This document shows positions 63,384 to 64,000 of a DNA stretch of 64,000 nt, in pieces. The DNA lies in the NCBI GenBank assembly GCA_005502805.1, contig SCMY01000009.1:62001-126000 (forward strand), given 5' to 3'. Below the pieces are notes generated by a model. That model made no database searches. It was given only the letters and a program-made list of their open reading frames with translations, and was not told where the DNA came from. This DNA is from Rhizobiales bacterium 2SD (GTDB taxonomy: Bacteria > Pseudomonadota > Alphaproteobacteria > Rhizobiales > Beijerinckiaceae). Positions within the stretch are counted from its first letter, which is position 1. Every line of letters starts with the position of its first letter. Position numbers and translations under genes: made by a program.

Positions 63384-64000
63384 ATGGAGAGCATCACGCC
63401 ACGCCAGCGCGAGATCGTGGCGCTGGCAAGGGCGCAAGGGCGCGTGAATGTCGAGGATCTCGCGGCGCGCTACGAGGTCAGCGCCCAGACCATCCGCAAG
63501 GACCTGAACCAGCTCTGCGACCAGCGCATCATGTCGCGGGTGCATGGCGGGGCTGTGGTGGCGTCCGGCGTCGAGAACCTCGCCTATGAGGCGCGCCGCT
63601 TCATCGCGCGCGACGAGAAGGCGGCGATCGGCCGGGCTGCGGCGGCGCTGATCCCGAACGACGCTTCGCTCTTCATCAACATCGGCACGACCACCGAGGA
63701 GGTGGCGCGGGCATTGTCGGACCATCACGGCCTGCTGGTCATCACCAACAACCTGCATGTCGCGACGCTGCTCTACCCGCACCAGAATATCGAGGTCATC
63801 GTCGCCGGCGGGCCGGTGCGACGTTCCGATGGCGGCGTGATCGGCGCCGCCGCCGTCGACCTGATCCGCCAGTTCAAGGTCGACTATGCCGTGATCGGCA
63901 CCTCCGCCATCGACGAGGAGGGGGCGCTGCTCGACTTCGATTACCGCGAGGTCCGAGTCTCGCAGGCGATCATCGAGAACGCCCGGCAATGCCTGCTCGT
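63384..64000 (+). CDS. glpR: GlpR-like DeoR-family repressor, 3' end outside window
   Basis: The first 205 residues of a DeoR regulator. The N-terminal helix-turn-helix (RQREIVALARAQGRVNVEDL, VSAQTIRKDLNQLCDQ, RVHGGA) and effector domain (FINIGTTTEEVARAL, VITNNLHVATLL, VAGGPVRRSDGGVIG, LLDFDYREVRVSQAII) match GlpR more than other DeoR members. GAGGAG precedes ATG 63384. It would be expected to control glycerol or glycerol-3-phosphate genes downstream. Confidence 0.88.
   Translation, partial: MESITPRQREIVALARAQGRVNVEDLAARYEVSAQTIRKDLNQLCDQRIMSRVHGGAVVASGVENLAYEARRFIARDEKAAIGRAAAALIPNDASLFINIGTTTEEVARALSDHHGLLVITNNLHVATLLYPHQNIEVIVAGGPVRRSDGGVIGAAAVDLIRQFKVDYAVIGTSAIDEEGALLDFDYREVRVSQAIIENARQCLL

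Overview
This window is 64 kb of high-GC, gene-dense chromosome from an alphaproteobacterium, most likely a member of Hyphomicrobiales (Rhizobiales) related to Bosea. The evidence is the aerobic cob-type cobalamin cluster, the order ffs-dnaX-ybaB-recR, a DnaX without the usual zinc cysteines, HWE kinase and HxlR/Rrf2 regulators, and two families of palindromic intergenic repeats of the kind common in Rhizobiales. The genus is an inference. No tRNA or rRNA gene, CRISPR array, insertion sequence or prophage was seen.

Region 1 (1-16.6 kb) is the least familiar. A translationally coupled plus-strand operon encodes an unknown protein, a class B penicillin-binding protein with intact SxxK/SxN/KTG motifs, and a SEDS (RodA/FtsW-type) glycosyltransferase fused to a degenerate FHA-like domain. 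An Hsp70/actin-fold protein that enters from outside the window precedes them. Convergent to it is a minus-strand set of three unknown genes, one of them a single-pass membrane protein, followed by exported proteins: one with a possible CsgG/LpoB-like fold and one OmpA-like, and a divergent second OmpA-like protein. This looks like a dedicated envelope or peptidoglycan machine and is the best candidate for an undescribed system.

Region 2 (16.7-35.4 kb) holds a 2-hydroxyacid dehydrogenase and then a large oxygen-dependent cobalamin biosynthesis cluster: cobC, cobD, cobO, cobP, then a cobalamin riboswitch followed by cbtB, cbtA, a DUF1636 gene, cobW, cobN, cobG, cobH, cobI, cobJ, (cobK reversed), cobL, cobE, cobM, cobB and bluB. 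The genes are packed with start/stop overlaps. Divergent pairs share CATG start codons and convergent pairs share CTAG stop codons. cobA, cobF, cobQ, cobS, cobT, cobU and cobV are not here.

Region 3 (35.4-48.4 kb) contains an MFS transporter with a divergent LysR regulator, scoAB (CoA transferase), coaBC-dut, an Rrf2 regulator next to cysK, small enzymes, and the conserved rpmH-rnpA-yidC block with engB.

Region 4 (48.4-54.4 kb) is housekeeping: the 4.5S SRP RNA, dnaX-ybaB-recR and dapD, with two palindromic repeats.

Region 5 (54.4-64 kb) carries two MFS exporters, an HxlR regulator with a clear palindromic operator, paired small exported proteins, a two-component system next to an HbpS/GlcG-like exported protein, an orphan HWE histidine kinase, and the 5' part of a glpR-like DeoR regulator that runs off the end.
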